Assembly (NCBI GenBank): GCA_032153715.1
Contig: JALDYR010000003.1
Coordinates: 1 to 64,000 of the forward strand
Length of the DNA: 64,000 bases
Source: SEAL01 sp032153715
GTDB lineage: Bacteria > Patescibacteriota > Saccharimonadia > Saccharimonadales > Saccharimonadaceae
Direction of reading: 5' to 3'
Below the pieces are notes generated by a model. That model saw only the letters and a list, made by a program, of their open reading frames with translations. It was not told the origin of the DNA and did no database searches. The position numbers were made by a program, and so were the translations under genes. Shown piece after piece: positions 1 to 9,094 of this stretch (positions are counted from its first letter, which is position 1; each line of letters begins with the position of its first letter).

Positions 1-343
1 CTCGTATGCCGGCATCAAGTGGTGATAGATAGTCAGCGTCGTAATTGGCCGGTAGCAGCATATCCGCACTCTTTGTCTGAGTGAAGTACTGCGTGATTCG
101 TTTGGCAAGGGCTGGTTCATTGAACGATTCGTATTCGCTGGACGTAAACGAGCCGACTCGACCCTTGAGATGCGGGTGTCTGAACAGAGAACGCCAGCTG
201 CAGTGACTGGTATTTGCCGCAAAGCTTCGGCTAGACAATTGAGTTCCTCCTGCGTCTTGCTGAAGACGAACACGTTCATATTCCTCGAGCGGTACGATTG
301 TCCAGAAGTGCTCCGGCTGAGTCGATGGGCGATGAAGGTACAT
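1..343 (-). CDS. Hypothetical protein, 3' end cut by window edge
   Basis: A leftward frame is open from an ATG at 343 to the window edge (114 codons, no stop seen), so the C-terminus lies outside. The translation begins MYLHRPSTQPEHF and includes KRITQYFTQ and LLPANYDADYLSP, which look like ordinary protein. I recognise no family. There is no clear Shine-Dalgarno; a TAGAAT box lies at 377-382. It follows the HAD phosphatase gene on the same strand after a 74-nt gap. The other frames here look less protein-like, but one other leftward frame is also open, so the frame choice is only moderately secure. Confidence 0.45.
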   Translation of the reverse strand, partial: MYLHRPSTQPEHFWTIVPLEEYERVRLQQDAGGTQLSSRSFAANTSHCSWRSLFRHPHLKGRVGSFTSSEYESFNEPALAKRITQYFTQTKSADMLLPANYDADYLSPLDAGIR

Positions 344-417
344 TTGACGCCTACTTTCATTTAGACGACGAGAACTATTCTACGATAGAACTATTAGCTG
401 TATGTGTCAAACTGATG

Positions 418-1233
418 TTACGCGGCGGGGTTGTTCGATGGCGTAACAATGCGCCAATGTTCGCGTCCATCGATGGCTTTTTGCAAGCTTGGTTTTGGAG
501 CGACTGCGACGGGTTCGTGGGACATTTCCAGCATGCTCAAATCGTTAATTGTATCGCCATATCCGCCACGTAAAACAAAGCGATCGCCCAAATTAAATTG
601 CTCAAGTTTTGGTCGATGATATTTGCAATTGATAGCAAACTCCCCTAGCGCACGCAGACGATTTTGAGTCAAATCGACTAACATGCTTTCAGCGATCAAA
701 TGCTTGTTTTTGCTGCGCGGCACGCATCCACGATAGCGATGGCAATGACCGCTTTGATAAAAATAACGCGTGCCGGTTGCGATGTCTGCATTCAATTTTC
801 GCTTCAATGCTTGGACGAGAAAATCGGGTGATCCAGAAATAAGTCCAATGTACGCGCCCGCTTCTTGCCACTCGCGAATTTCATTGACGACTTCAGGAAA
901 TGCGTCATCGTATTCCGCATCGATGAGTTCATTGGCAATGCGATTTAGGTCGGCGCGCGACTTCCCCTTCATGCTGGCATCAAATGTACGAATCAATGGA
1001 TCGAGGTATTCGCGCGGGCTCTCAAGCTCTTGGTTGGCATAGAGGGTCCGCAGGCGTTCTAACTCTTCCAGCTCTTCGTCCTCGACTGTAATAAAGTCGT
1101 TCTCGACCATATGTCGAAAGGCTCGGCCGCTCAGTTCGTCGGGTACATCAGGTAGGATCGTACCATCAACATCAAAAAGGATTAGCTCTTTCGGGCGCCC
1201 TCCATCAGGTGAAGATGAGCGGATATGATTCAT
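418..1233 (-). CDS. HAD-superfamily hydrolase, phosphoserine-phosphatase-like
   Basis: Predicted cytoplasmic phosphatase of 271 residues. HAD motif I is FDVDGT (Asp21 nucleophile, Asp23 acid/base), motif II is the ISGSP stretch near residue 132, and motif IV is GDTINDLSML near residue 226, which supplies the Mg-binding acidic residues. A helical cap lies between motifs I and II, as in the HAD-IB (SerB-like) group. The substrate cannot be read from sequence; a phosphorylated small molecule is likely. The start ATG has no Shine-Dalgarno, but an AT-rich TATAAA-type box lies about 11 nt upstream, so a very short leader is likely. Standalone gene between the edge gene and exonuclease III. Confidence 0.85.
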   Translation of the reverse strand: MNHIRSSSPDGGRPKELILFDVDGTILPDVPDELSGRAFRHMVENDFITVEDEELEELERLRTLYANQELESPREYLDPLIRTFDASMKGKSRADLNRIANELIDAEYDDAFPEVVNEIREWQEAGAYIGLISGSPDFLVQALKRKLNADIATGTRYFYQSGHCHRYRGCVPRSKNKHLIAESMLVDLTQNRLRALGEFAINCKYHRPKLEQFNLGDRFVLRGGYGDTINDLSMLEMSHEPVAVAPKPSLQKAIDGREHWRIVTPSNNPAA

Positions 1234-1295
1234 GGTAAATATAATTTATACGCTCACTATGCAGAAAGCGCAAGTGTATGAAGTGGTAGTAAAAG

Positions 1296-2090
1296 CTAAA
1301 GCTCGATACTGACTGGACAGTGATCAGAGCCCATGATATCTGGATGAATATTAGCAGCTTTGATCTTGTCAGCAATTTGCTCGGAGGCGAGGAAATAGTC
1401 GATGCGCCAGCCGACGTTTCGGGCACGAGCATTCGCCCAGTGGGTCCACCAGGTGTAGGCGTCGGTTTTGTCCGGGAAAAATTTACGGTAGGTATCAACA
1501 AAACCTGCTTCGAGCATTTTATCAAAGCCTTCGCGCTCTTCGTCAGTGAAGCCGTGTTTGCCAACATTTGGTTTTGGATTAGCAAGGTCGATTTCTTTAT
1601 GGGCAACATTTAGATCGCCGCAGAAAATAACTGGCTTTGTTTTGCTGCGCCGTTTGACGTATGACAAGAATGCTGGGTCCCAGTTTTCATGGCGTAACTG
1701 CAGGCGTGTCAGGTCGCCTTTACTGTTTGGCGTATAGACGGTTACCAGGTAAAAATCTTCAAACTCGGCCGTCAGGACACGACCTTCATTTGATACGTCG
1801 CCGTATTTGTCAGATTCGAGTTTGTATTCAGTAATGACTTCTTCGGGAAAGCCATAGTAGGTGCTGATTGGATCTTTTTTGCTCCAGATTGCCGTACCGG
1901 AATAGCCTTTTTTCTCGGCGCTGTTCCAGAATTTATTGTACTGCGGAAACTCCAGGTCTAGCTGTGTTTCATGCGCTTTTGTTTCTTGGAAGCAGATAAT
2001 ATCAGGATCTTCTTTGTTGATAAAAGTATCGAGTGCGCCTTTGGTATTGACGGCACGGATGCCATTGACGTTCCAGGAGTAGATTTTCAT
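1296..2090 (-). CDS. xth: Exodeoxyribonuclease III (AP endonuclease family)
   Basis: 264-residue Mg-dependent AP endonuclease/3'-5' exonuclease of base excision repair. It begins MKIYSWNVNGIRA, has the metal-binding FQETKAHE segment, the catalytic GDLNVAH motif and the terminal SDHCPVSIEL containing the general-base His. Length matches ExoA/ExoIII (250-280). A TTG three codons upstream is an alternative start, but the ATG at 2090 is preferred: TATAAT at 2099-2104 lies 8 nt upstream and there is no Shine-Dalgarno, which predicts a nearly leaderless mRNA. Confidence 0.96.
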   Translation of the reverse strand: MKIYSWNVNGIRAVNTKGALDTFINKEDPDIICFQETKAHETQLDLEFPQYNKFWNSAEKKGYSGTAIWSKKDPISTYYGFPEEVITEYKLESDKYGDVSNEGRVLTAEFEDFYLVTVYTPNSKGDLTRLQLRHENWDPAFLSYVKRRSKTKPVIFCGDLNVAHKEIDLANPKPNVGKHGFTDEEREGFDKMLEAGFVDTYRKFFPDKTDAYTWWTHWANARARNVGWRIDYFLASEQIADKIKAANIHPDIMGSDHCPVSIEL

Positions 2091-2119
2091 TACTACCAAT
2101 TATATCATGCGAGTATCCG

Positions 2120-2599
2120 CTAAATGTGCTTGATTGCGCGAGCGGCTTCGCGTGATTGATCGCGGCGCTTCAGGGTTTCACGCTTGTCGTAAGTCTTTTT
2201 ACCCTTACCGAGAGCGATAATGAGTTTGATGTACTTGCCGCTCGTCAAGAGCTTGGTCGGAACGATGCTCATGCCGCTTTGTTTGTGGGCTTGGAGTGTC
2301 TCGATTTCTTTTCGCTTGGCAAGGAGCTTGCGCGGTTCGGTGTCGATCGTGCGGGCAGTTGGTTCACCTCTTTTTTGCAGGCGAATACTAAAGCTGGCAT
2401 TGTTGAGCCATAGTTCGTTGTTTCGAATTGTTACGAACGAGCCTTTTAATTGAACATGGCCGTCACGTGCGGCGCGCACCTCGGGCCCGGTCAGCGCAAC
2501 CCCGACAACAAGATCGTCGCCTAACTCGTAATCAAACCGCGCCCTACGATTAAGGACGGCTGACGGCTTCGCAATTGATTTCTTCTTTTTCTGCGCCAT
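2120..2599 (-). CDS. smpB: SsrA-binding protein SmpB
   Basis: 159-residue RNA-binding partner of tmRNA in ribosome rescue. The OB-fold core shows RRARFDYEL, LTGPEVRAARDGHVQLKGSF and the LLAKRKEIETL helix; the basic tail GKGKKTYDKRETLKRRDQ is the part that enters the decoding centre. Length is typical (150-160). The ATG is preceded by TATACT at 2609-2614, nine nt away, with no Shine-Dalgarno, so the mRNA is probably leaderless. No conventional tmRNA was found in the window. Confidence 0.97.
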   Translation of the reverse strand: MAQKKKKSIAKPSAVLNRRARFDYELGDDLVVGVALTGPEVRAARDGHVQLKGSFVTIRNNELWLNNASFSIRLQKRGEPTARTIDTEPRKLLAKRKEIETLQAHKQSGMSIVPTKLLTSGKYIKLIIALGKGKKTYDKRETLKRRDQSREAARAIKHI

Positions 2600-2721
2600 G
2601 ATTCATTTAGTATACCATAACTCACCCCAGTTAATTATTGACATTTTTACATAAATAACGTATAAATTACTTAATTCAAGCATCCGCTTGAACGATCCTA
2701 TTATTTTCGGGAAGGCGTCGC

Positions 2722-3384
2722 ATGAAAATGCATTCATTGCAGCGCTATGTGTATATCACGTACGCGGTCACGGTGTGCTTGATGTTTATGATGCTGGTGA
2801 TTGACATATCGGCGGGTCATTCCGTCGTTGTGATGATCTGGTCTCTCATCGTATCGCCTGGAATTTTTCTGTCGGCCGTGTTTGCCGAGGGGAGAATGCC
2901 ACGCTTGGTTTTGAGTTTTAAAAATCAGTCGTGGGCATTTCTGTTCGGTGATCCGCTTTGTATCGCCCCTGCCTTGGCGGTCAGTGCTATGGCTTGGCGT
3001 GATCTTCCTTATGGCGAAAGTCACTTCTACAATCAGTTGTGGTGGGTGATTGTTTCGGGGTTTCTCGGGGTGATGTTTGGCCTTGCGTTTTACGTGATTG
3101 ACGGCGGCAAATATAGAAAGGCCGGCGTCCCCGAGGCTCTCAAGAGTCCGTCCAAAATATGCCACGATCTTGTTGTGTACCCCGTGCTATCGGGTGCGTT
3201 GATCTACGGAAGTGTTCCGCTGCTATTCGAGCGTTCATGGCACACCTGGGTTGTCATCAGTCTCGTCGTTGCGTGGTTGCTTTTGGCTGCATGTGATGGA
3301 ATCCGGAATCCGGACCCACGATGGCTTCATCCTCGGTGGGATCCGCGTAATTTCTGCATCATACCGGAAGCATCGCTCAAGTAG
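2722..3384 (+). CDS. Polytopic membrane protein, unknown function
   Basis: 220 residues with about six hydrophobic segments (roughly residues 10-30, 35-55, 78-92, 105-125, 150-165 and 172-192). No catalytic motif or family is recognised. A GGGAAGG sequence about 6 nt before the ATG is a good ribosome-binding site. It is followed by a hairpin terminator and then another unrelated membrane protein gene. Divergent from smpB. Confidence 0.7.
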   Translation: MKMHSLQRYVYITYAVTVCLMFMMLVIDISAGHSVVVMIWSLIVSPGIFLSAVFAEGRMPRLVLSFKNQSWAFLFGDPLCIAPALAVSAMAWRDLPYGESHFYNQLWWVIVSGFLGVMFGLAFYVIDGGKYRKAGVPEALKSPSKICHDLVVYPVLSGALIYGSVPLLFERSWHTWVVISLVVAWLLLAACDGIRNPDPRWLHPRWDPRNFCIIPEASLK

Positions 3385-3390
3385 TAGGAT

Positions 3391-3446
3391 CAACCGCTTT
3401 AGTACTCTTTCGCAATCCAGCGAATCGAGGAACGAGCGGTTTTTCA
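3391..3446 (+). terminator. Probable rho-independent terminator
   Basis: AACCGCT and AGCGGTT pair around a long inner loop and are followed by TTTTCATT, directly after the membrane protein ending at 3384. Confidence 0.5.
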
Positions 3447-3479
3447 TTTGCAAGAAAAAGAGTTAGAATAAACGTAACC

Positions 3480-4013
3480 ATGAAGAAAAATAAAACACAC
3501 AATCCTCATCGTTTCATCGCAAATATTTTTGGCTCGATTGGCTACACGGCACTTATCTTTGTTTGGCTGCTGCTTATCGAGACGGTAATCGTGTTATTTT
3601 ATTCGACAGATAGTTCAATCTTTTTCACAGAGTTCGGATCGGCACTTTCGACTGAGCGCTCAACGGCGGGTCACGAAGCGTTCCGATTTGTGTTGATGGT
3701 TGCCCTCGTAATTGTCGTGTGGGGCTTGGTGCACTACGGCAGTCTTTTTGCGGCATTTGTGACGCGAAAGTTTATTAAGATTACCGGTGGTAAGGCGAAT
3801 CTTGAAACTTTGGCACTCACAAAATACCTTAGTTTGATTGTTGGACTACTGGCTATCACTCTCCTCCTTGTACTTGTTCCATCAGAAGTGGCAATTGTGA
3901 AGTTTGCAATCGCATTTGTGGCTTTTGTTGCGGGGCTAGCTGGGTTTGCTACTTTCTGGGTGCAGCACTTGATGGCGACACGTCACAAGCTGCGCTTTGA
4001 CGACATTCGATAG
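3480..4013 (+). CDS. Small polytopic membrane protein, unknown function
   Basis: 177 residues with four hydrophobic segments (about 17-40, 68-90, 112-132 and 137-157) separated by short loops, and charged ends (MKKNKTHNP at the N-terminus, RHKLRFDDIR at the C-terminus). No family motif is recognised. It lies between a terminator and pyrH, 37 nt upstream of the latter, but pyrH carries its own promoter-like box, so the two need not be one operon. Confidence 0.7.
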   Translation: MKKNKTHNPHRFIANIFGSIGYTALIFVWLLLIETVIVLFYSTDSSIFFTEFGSALSTERSTAGHEAFRFVLMVALVIVVWGLVHYGSLFAAFVTRKFIKITGGKANLETLALTKYLSLIVGLLAITLLLVLVPSEVAIVKFAIAFVAFVAGLAGFATFWVQHLMATRHKLRFDDIR

Positions 4014-4050
4014 TTTGGCGATGCCTGAAACTCGTTTATACTAAATACAT

Positions 4051-4755
4051 ATGTATAAACGAGTTCTTTTGAAATTATCCGGTGAACAATTACAAGGTAA
4101 ATTTGACGGCGGATTTGATGCCGAGCGCGCGGCGTGGATTGCTGGCGAAATCCGAAAAGCAACCGCTCACGGCACAGAAATTGTCGTGATGGTTGGTGGT
4201 GGTAATTATGCTCGTGGTGCGCAGCTAACTGGCGGTGGCGTACAGCGCGTGACGGCCGACAATATCGGCATGATGGCGACGATTATGAATGCGGTGGCGC
4301 TCGCGGATGTCTTTAATGCCGAGGGTTTGCCAGCTCGTGCTTTGACAAACGTAAAAGCTGATCAAGTTGCTGATCAATTTACACATCGTCGCGCTTTGTC
4401 GCACCTCGAAAAAGGCCGTGTCGTGATTGCGGCTGGCGGTATCGGTCGCCCTTATTTGACTACTGATACGGCGGCAGTCAGTTTAGCGCTTGAAATGGAT
4501 TGCGATGTTATTTTGAAGGCAACAAAAGTTGATGGCGTCTATGATAGCGACCCGCATAAAAATCCAGATGCCAAAAAGTTTGATACGCTGACCTTGCAGC
4601 AAGCCGTCGAGCAGCCTGATGTGAAAGTGATGGACAAAGCAGCCATTGCCCTTGCCGCCGATCACGATCAGTCGATTATTGTTTTGAAGTTACTTGACGA
4701 GAGTAATATTGCTCGCGCCGTTGCCGGCGAATCGGTTGGGACTACGATCAAGTAA
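4051..4755 (+). CDS. pyrH: UMP kinase (amino-acid-kinase family)
   Basis: 234-residue cytoplasmic enzyme converting UMP + ATP to UDP + ADP in pyrimidine nucleotide synthesis. The start YKRVLLKLSGEQL is the conserved phosphate-binding strand; VVMVGGGNYARG, TADNIGMMAT and the ATKVDGVYDSDP segment are characteristic of bacterial PyrH. Full length. TATACT at 4037-4042 ends 8 nt before the ATG and no Shine-Dalgarno is present, so it is a clear leaderless candidate. A strong terminator follows. Confidence 0.97.
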   Translation: MYKRVLLKLSGEQLQGKFDGGFDAERAAWIAGEIRKATAHGTEIVVMVGGGNYARGAQLTGGGVQRVTADNIGMMATIMNAVALADVFNAEGLPARALTNVKADQVADQFTHRRALSHLEKGRVVIAAGGIGRPYLTTDTAAVSLALEMDCDVILKATKVDGVYDSDPHKNPDAKKFDTLTLQQAVEQPDVKVMDKAAIALAADHDQSIIVLKLLDESNIARAVAGESVGTTIK

Positions 4756-4783
4756 CGTAGTTTGAAACTTTCCGCACGTACTG

Positions 4784-4816
4784 GAAAATACCCGCTTATC
4801 AGGCGGGTATTTTTTA
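4784..4816 (+). terminator. Rho-independent terminator after pyrH
   Basis: AATACCCGC pairs with GCGGGTATT around a 7-nt loop and is followed by TTTT. Confidence 0.9.
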
Positions 4817-4902
4817 TGGCTGACGACGGTAAGTGTTTTACTAAAAGCTTGTTTTATGATATAATAATATAAGCACTTTGAAAATACGATACCAAATAGA
4901 AG

Positions 4903-5859
4903 GTGGTGGCTGCATTGTCATGGTGGCAGTGGTTGGCAATCGTGCTCGGCTGGGTGCTCGCAGTCCTCTTCGGAGGCGTCGTATTGGTCGCTTGCTGCGT
5001 ATGGATTGACGCACTCCTGACGAGGCGAAAGCTACAGTCGAGAACGACGCTCTCGCGGACTTTGGGTGAAAACAAGAACACGCTCATTCTTGCACTTCCG
5101 GGAATTTTGGCGAGTGAAAACTCATTCGACCCTATTCTCGGGACCCTGCAAAAATACGGTGACGTGCGGACTGTTGGTTACCACGGAGAAAAGTTCGACC
5201 TTCGGAAGACCGTACGGATACTTGCGAGCGAACTGAAGAATGAAGCGACCGTTTATGAGCACCTCATCTTTTTCGGAGTCTCCAAGGGCGGATTACTTGC
5301 TCTGGATGTCCAGCAGGAACTCCGTCGAACGAAACGGGAGTGGCGCTTGGTTGATTTTGTACCTGTCGATAGTCCGTCGGGTGCGGCAGATATGTTGGGC
5401 GGTGGTAACATTGCCGCAGTTTCGCTGCGAGCATTTCCGACTGGAAAAGGATTTAACTATCCGGGAGGCAAATTGCTGAACGCCATGCTCGTGCCTCCAA
5501 GGGACGAAAATATCGAACCGCAGCTAGACAACGCACAGGTCAAGAAGCGGGCGCTACTCGCCATGAGCAGCTTCCCCTTCTCGATTTATCGGGATCAGCT
5601 GGCCTATATGGCAGCACGCCCTCGGCTTACGGCGGAGATGTTCGATGGGTTCAACCGCGTGGCATACATCCGCTGTGATCGTAATAACGAGACAGTGGCG
5701 CAGCCACAGGCTTCACTGAAGTTCGTTGCTGCTGGTGGCGACAAGGTTGAAGTTATTGCTGCAGACCTGACGCACGCTGGATTTGCGGAACGCCCGGTCA
5801 CGGCAAACGCTGTGGTCGATGCCGCGCTTCATTACATCACTACCGGTATCAGGATTTAA
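4903..5859 (+). CDS. Membrane-anchored alpha/beta-hydrolase-like protein
   Basis: Up to 318 residues. One N-terminal hydrophobic helix (about residues 8-35) is followed by a soluble domain. The GVSKGG sequence has the GxSxG nucleophile-elbow form and follows LIFFG, as in alpha/beta hydrolases; LILALPGILASE would be the oxyanion strand, and THAGF near the C-terminus is a candidate catalytic His. The substrate is unknown and activity is unproven. The start is uncertain: GTG at 4903 or 4906, or TTG at 4915, which is better spaced from the GAAGGTGG ribosome-binding sequence. A bidirectional hairpin follows. Confidence 0.7.
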   Translation: MVAALSWWQWLAIVLGWVLAVLFGGVVLVACCVWIDALLTRRKLQSRTTLSRTLGENKNTLILALPGILASENSFDPILGTLQKYGDVRTVGYHGEKFDLRKTVRILASELKNEATVYEHLIFFGVSKGGLLALDVQQELRRTKREWRLVDFVPVDSPSGAADMLGGGNIAAVSLRAFPTGKGFNYPGGKLLNAMLVPPRDENIEPQLDNAQVKKRALLAMSSFPFSIYRDQLAYMAARPRLTAEMFDGFNRVAYIRCDRNNETVAQPQASLKFVAAGGDKVEVIAADLTHAGFAERPVTANAVVDAALHYITTGIRI

Positions 5860-5898
5860 AGTGCTTAGGCTCGTTCGAAAGAACGGGCCTTTGTACTT
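5860..5898. terminator. Bidirectional terminator between convergent genes
   Basis: GGCTCGTTC and GAACGGGCC pair around GAAA, with outer AAAGTGC/GTACTTT pairing. It lies between the hydrolase-like gene and the leftward glycosyltransferase gene. Confidence 0.8.
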
Positions 5899-5899
5899 T

Positions 5900-6970
5900 C
5901 TAGAGCTTGCGAATAGCGTCAAGCAGTGTTTGCGCTGACGTCTTCCAGTTAAACTGTGCAATGTGTCCTTTGCCTTTTTCGACAAGCGCTCGTGTGGCTG
6001 TCGCGTCGTCGAGTTTTTTAATTTGATTGGCAAAGTCTTTTGGATGGTCAGGGTTAAAGTAGAGCGCGCCCTTCCCTGCGACCTCTTGGTGGATTGTTAG
6101 GTCGCTAACGACGGCGGGCACACCGAGGGCAAGTGCTTCGGCTAACGGCAAGCCGTAGCCCTCGCTGCGACTGGCGCTGACGAGGATGGCATCATTGGCA
6201 AGAATTTCAGCATATTGTTGATCGCTGACGCCACCGTGAAAAATGACGTTTACACCTTTTGGAATGATTTTTTGCAGTTCAGCTTTTTGTTCTGGTTGGA
6301 TACGGCTTAGTAAGTGAAGGGTGCGACCAGGCAGGAATTCCATGCCGCGAATCAATGTCTCGACATTTTTGTAGCCCATGAACGATCCCATGTAGACCAG
6401 GTTTTTTGGCGCTGCACTGATTTTGACAGGTGTCGACAAATACTCGCTGAGCTTTTGCGGTGCATTTGGCGTAACGACGATCGGACGCTTTGTTAGGTTG
6501 ATGGCTTCGAACTCTTGTTTGCTGGTCTCGCTGACAGTGGCAACGATGTCGGCGTTGTTTAGTGTGAGGCGCTGCGGCATGTATGTCAGGTGAAACGCGC
6601 GCCAACCAAGACGGATTAGCGGATTGAGGTGATGCGGCGGCGTACGATGACGATAATAAATCAAATCGTGAAGCGTTAGGACAAGCTTGAACTGTCGACC
6701 AACACTTCCCATTGTTTGCATTGGTGAAAAGATGACATCTGGATTGTAGCGGTTTAGGATGACTGATGTTAATGGTTCGCGGACATCGGTTGGCTTGTGG
6801 ATCAAGAGATACTTGGCGTGTTCAGGCAGTGATTTTAGCTGCACTTTGTCGCAGATCAAGAATGTGACTGGTGTTAGCGCCGCAAGAGCACTCCCTAGCT
6901 CGGCGCTGTAGCGGCTGATGCCGTCATGAAAGTCAGTACGGATATAGCGGGCATCGAAAAACAGCTTCAT
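5900..6970 (-). CDS. GT4-family glycosyltransferase
   Basis: 356-residue GT-B-fold glycosyltransferase. The C-terminal donor-binding half carries LVYMGSFMGYKNVETL and SRSEGYGLPLAEALALG, the E-x7-E retaining GT4 signature; the N-terminal half has DGISRYSAEL and LTLHDLIYY. A sugar nucleotide is the likely donor and a lipid or envelope glycan the likely acceptor; neither can be read from sequence. It is divergent from the next GT4 gene, 43 nt apart, in a group of three GT4 genes. Only a weak TAAACT box lies upstream. Confidence 0.9.
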   Translation of the reverse strand: MKLFFDARYIRTDFHDGISRYSAELGSALAALTPVTFLICDKVQLKSLPEHAKYLLIHKPTDVREPLTSVILNRYNPDVIFSPMQTMGSVGRQFKLVLTLHDLIYYRHRTPPHHLNPLIRLGWRAFHLTYMPQRLTLNNADIVATVSETSKQEFEAINLTKRPIVVTPNAPQKLSEYLSTPVKISAAPKNLVYMGSFMGYKNVETLIRGMEFLPGRTLHLLSRIQPEQKAELQKIIPKGVNVIFHGGVSDQQYAEILANDAILVSASRSEGYGLPLAEALALGVPAVVSDLTIHQEVAGKGALYFNPDHPKDFANQIKKLDDATATRALVEKGKGHIAQFNWKTSAQTLLDAIRKL

Positions 6971-7013
6971 ATAAAAAGTTTATCACGGTTAGCCCATGGT
7001 ATAATTAGGTAAT

Positions 7014-8213
7014 ATGAAGATTTTGATCGCTGCCGATTTGCATTGGCCGACCATCAATGGAGTCGCGACATTCAGTCGAAACCTTGCTAAGGGACTCAGT
7101 GATCGTGGCCATGAGGTATTAGTGATAGCGCCAAGCCAAACCGGCAAGGCCTACGACGAGTATGACGGTAACCATGTTGTCAAACGTGTGAAGTCGACAA
7201 TTTTTCCTTTTTATCAAAATTTCCGCATTTCTCCGATGCCAAACAAGGAAGTCCAGGATATTATTCAAGAGTTTGAGCCGGATGTTATTCATATTCAGAT
7301 GATGATGTGGATCGGTATTGCGGCTATGAAATACGGCAACAAGTACGAAATCCCAATCGTCGCCACGAACCATGCAATTCCAGATAACCTACTCGATAAC
7401 CTGCGTTTGATTGCGCCAGTCTCGAAGTCAATTAGTTTTGTGCTGAACCAATATGGCACTCGTTTCTTCGCCAAGGCTGACTATGTCACGCTGCCAACTC
7501 AGGCGGCAATCGAGATGCTGGGCGGTGGTTCTCGCATTCCAGTTGAAGTCGAGCCGGTTAGTAATGGTATTGACCTCAGTCGTTTCAAGCCGACGAAGGC
7601 GGCAGACACACTATATAGCCACTTTGGCATTCCTAAGAAGTCGCCGATTATTTCATATGTCGGACGCATCGATTCGGAAAAGCACCTTTATGTTTTACTC
7701 GAGGCGTTTGCCAAGCTCCGCCGCGCCGGATCTGACGCTCACCTATTAATTGTTGGTGACGGTACGAATCGCGAACATCTACAGAACCTGTCATACGAAC
7801 TGGATATCGCAAAACACACGACCTTTACTGGCCGTGTGTCGGACGATGAAATTATCGCCCTTCACAAGGTCGGTGACATTTTTTGTATGCCTTCTCCGGC
7901 CGAGCTGCAAAGTATCGCCACGCTTGAAGCAATGGCGAGTGGTAAGCCTGTTGTGGCTATTGATGCGGGTGCGCTTGCTGAATTATGTCAGGATGGTCGC
8001 AATGGTATTATCTGCGAAAAAGATGACGTTGACGGGATCGCTGCGGCGCTAACGACACTTCTAGAGGACAAAAAACTTCGTGCTCAGTACGCTAAGGAAA
8101 GTCTGGCAATTGCCGGTACGCATGACATTAATCATACTTTGAATCGTTTTGAAGAAATTTACGATCAGGTTATTTCGACAAAAACGCGCGCACTGCCTCA
8201 GCGGCTTCTGTAG
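7014..8213 (+). CDS. GT4-family glycosyltransferase (PimB/diacylglycerol glycosyltransferase-like)
   Basis: 399-residue GT-B enzyme. The N-terminus MKILIAADLHWPTINGVAT and the motifs NGIDLSRFKP, SYVGRIDSEKHL and PSPAELQSIATLEAMASGKP are typical of GT4 transferases that glycosylate lipids such as diacylglycerol or phosphatidylinositol mannosides; the exact acceptor is inferred only by resemblance. TATAAT at 7000-7005 with an extended TGG ends 8 nt before the ATG, so a leaderless mRNA is predicted. Its 3' end overlaps the convergent alpha/beta hydrolase gene by 44 nt. Confidence 0.9.
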   Translation: MKILIAADLHWPTINGVATFSRNLAKGLSDRGHEVLVIAPSQTGKAYDEYDGNHVVKRVKSTIFPFYQNFRISPMPNKEVQDIIQEFEPDVIHIQMMMWIGIAAMKYGNKYEIPIVATNHAIPDNLLDNLRLIAPVSKSISFVLNQYGTRFFAKADYVTLPTQAAIEMLGGGSRIPVEVEPVSNGIDLSRFKPTKAADTLYSHFGIPKKSPIISYVGRIDSEKHLYVLLEAFAKLRRAGSDAHLLIVGDGTNREHLQNLSYELDIAKHTTFTGRVSDDEIIALHKVGDIFCMPSPAELQSIATLEAMASGKPVVAIDAGALAELCQDGRNGIICEKDDVDGIAAALTTLLEDKKLRAQYAKESLAIAGTHDINHTLNRFEEIYDQVISTKTRALPQRLL

Positions 8214-9018
8214 GTGTTTCGTAGTGAATCAGGTGGCCGACACCAGAAATGCTGTGGAGTGAACTCGACGGCATTTTTTTATGAAGTACATGCTGCTTTT
8301 TGATAGGCGTGATATCGTCTTGCTCGCCAACGATCAGTAACGTTGGGACGGTGATTTTATCGGCGACGTGCGAGACATCGTTTTCAACAGAGGCACGAAA
8401 TGCTTCAGCTACGACAGTGGCATTCGCGAATGTTGAAAAGTGCTCCAGGTGCTGCTGGTGTACAAATCTTTGCATGTCTTTATCCTTTGACTTCGCCATT
8501 GTAACGCTCATGATCTTGACGATGAGCGGTGTCGACAGCCAGCGTTTGGCAGCACGTGCCGGTAGCACTTTGCCAAGCCAGTAATAGCCAATTGCAAGTT
8601 GCGTAAGAGCCGCACTGCCGCCTTCTAGGGCTGGCGCCCCGATTGGATTGACGAGAATGAGTTTGTTGATTGTACTAGCGTACTGTGCAGCATATTGCGC
8701 GGCAACGATACTGCCAAATGAATGACCAAGAAGATCTGGCTGGGTTTTGAGGTGGAGTTTTTCGACGAACTCATGAACAAATTTCACGTAGCGACTGGCA
8801 GAGTGCTGGTCGTCAGTAAACGGCTCACTGGCACCAAATCCCGGAAGGTCTGGCACGATGATGTGAAATTCTGATAGATTTTCAACAATTCGCTCAAGCC
8901 CGTGATGTGTGCCGCGAAAGCCGTGAATCATCACGATGGCATTTTTTTTGCTCTTGTTATATTCCCAGTAATGGACGGTATGGCCACTGAGGGCGAGCGT
9001 ATGTTCTGTCGATTTCAT
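8170..9018 (-). CDS. Alpha/beta-fold hydrolase
   Basis: 282-residue soluble serine hydrolase. The oxyanion segment is MIHGFRGTHHG, the nucleophile elbow GHSFGS, the acid lies in VGEQDDIT and the catalytic His in GVGHLIHYE; all triad elements are present and correctly ordered. A helical cap lies between strands. The substrate is unknown (esterase, lipase and haloalkane-type hydrolases share this pattern). TATACT at 9026-9031 is 7 nt from the ATG, so the mRNA is probably leaderless. Its last codons overlap the convergent GT4 gene. Confidence 0.9.
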   Translation of the reverse strand: MKSTEHTLALSGHTVHYWEYNKSKKNAIVMIHGFRGTHHGLERIVENLSEFHIIVPDLPGFGASEPFTDDQHSASRYVKFVHEFVEKLHLKTQPDLLGHSFGSIVAAQYAAQYASTINKLILVNPIGAPALEGGSAALTQLAIGYYWLGKVLPARAAKRWLSTPLIVKIMSVTMAKSKDKDMQRFVHQQHLEHFSTFANATVVAEAFRASVENDVSHVADKITVPTLLIVGEQDDITPIKKQHVLHKKMPSSSLHSISGVGHLIHYETPTEAAEAVRAFLSK

Positions 9019-9094
9019 TGTCAGTAGTATAGCAAACTGCCCTACTTTTGACCCGCACGTCCGCGAGATTTGGTATAATAAGAATCACTGCATT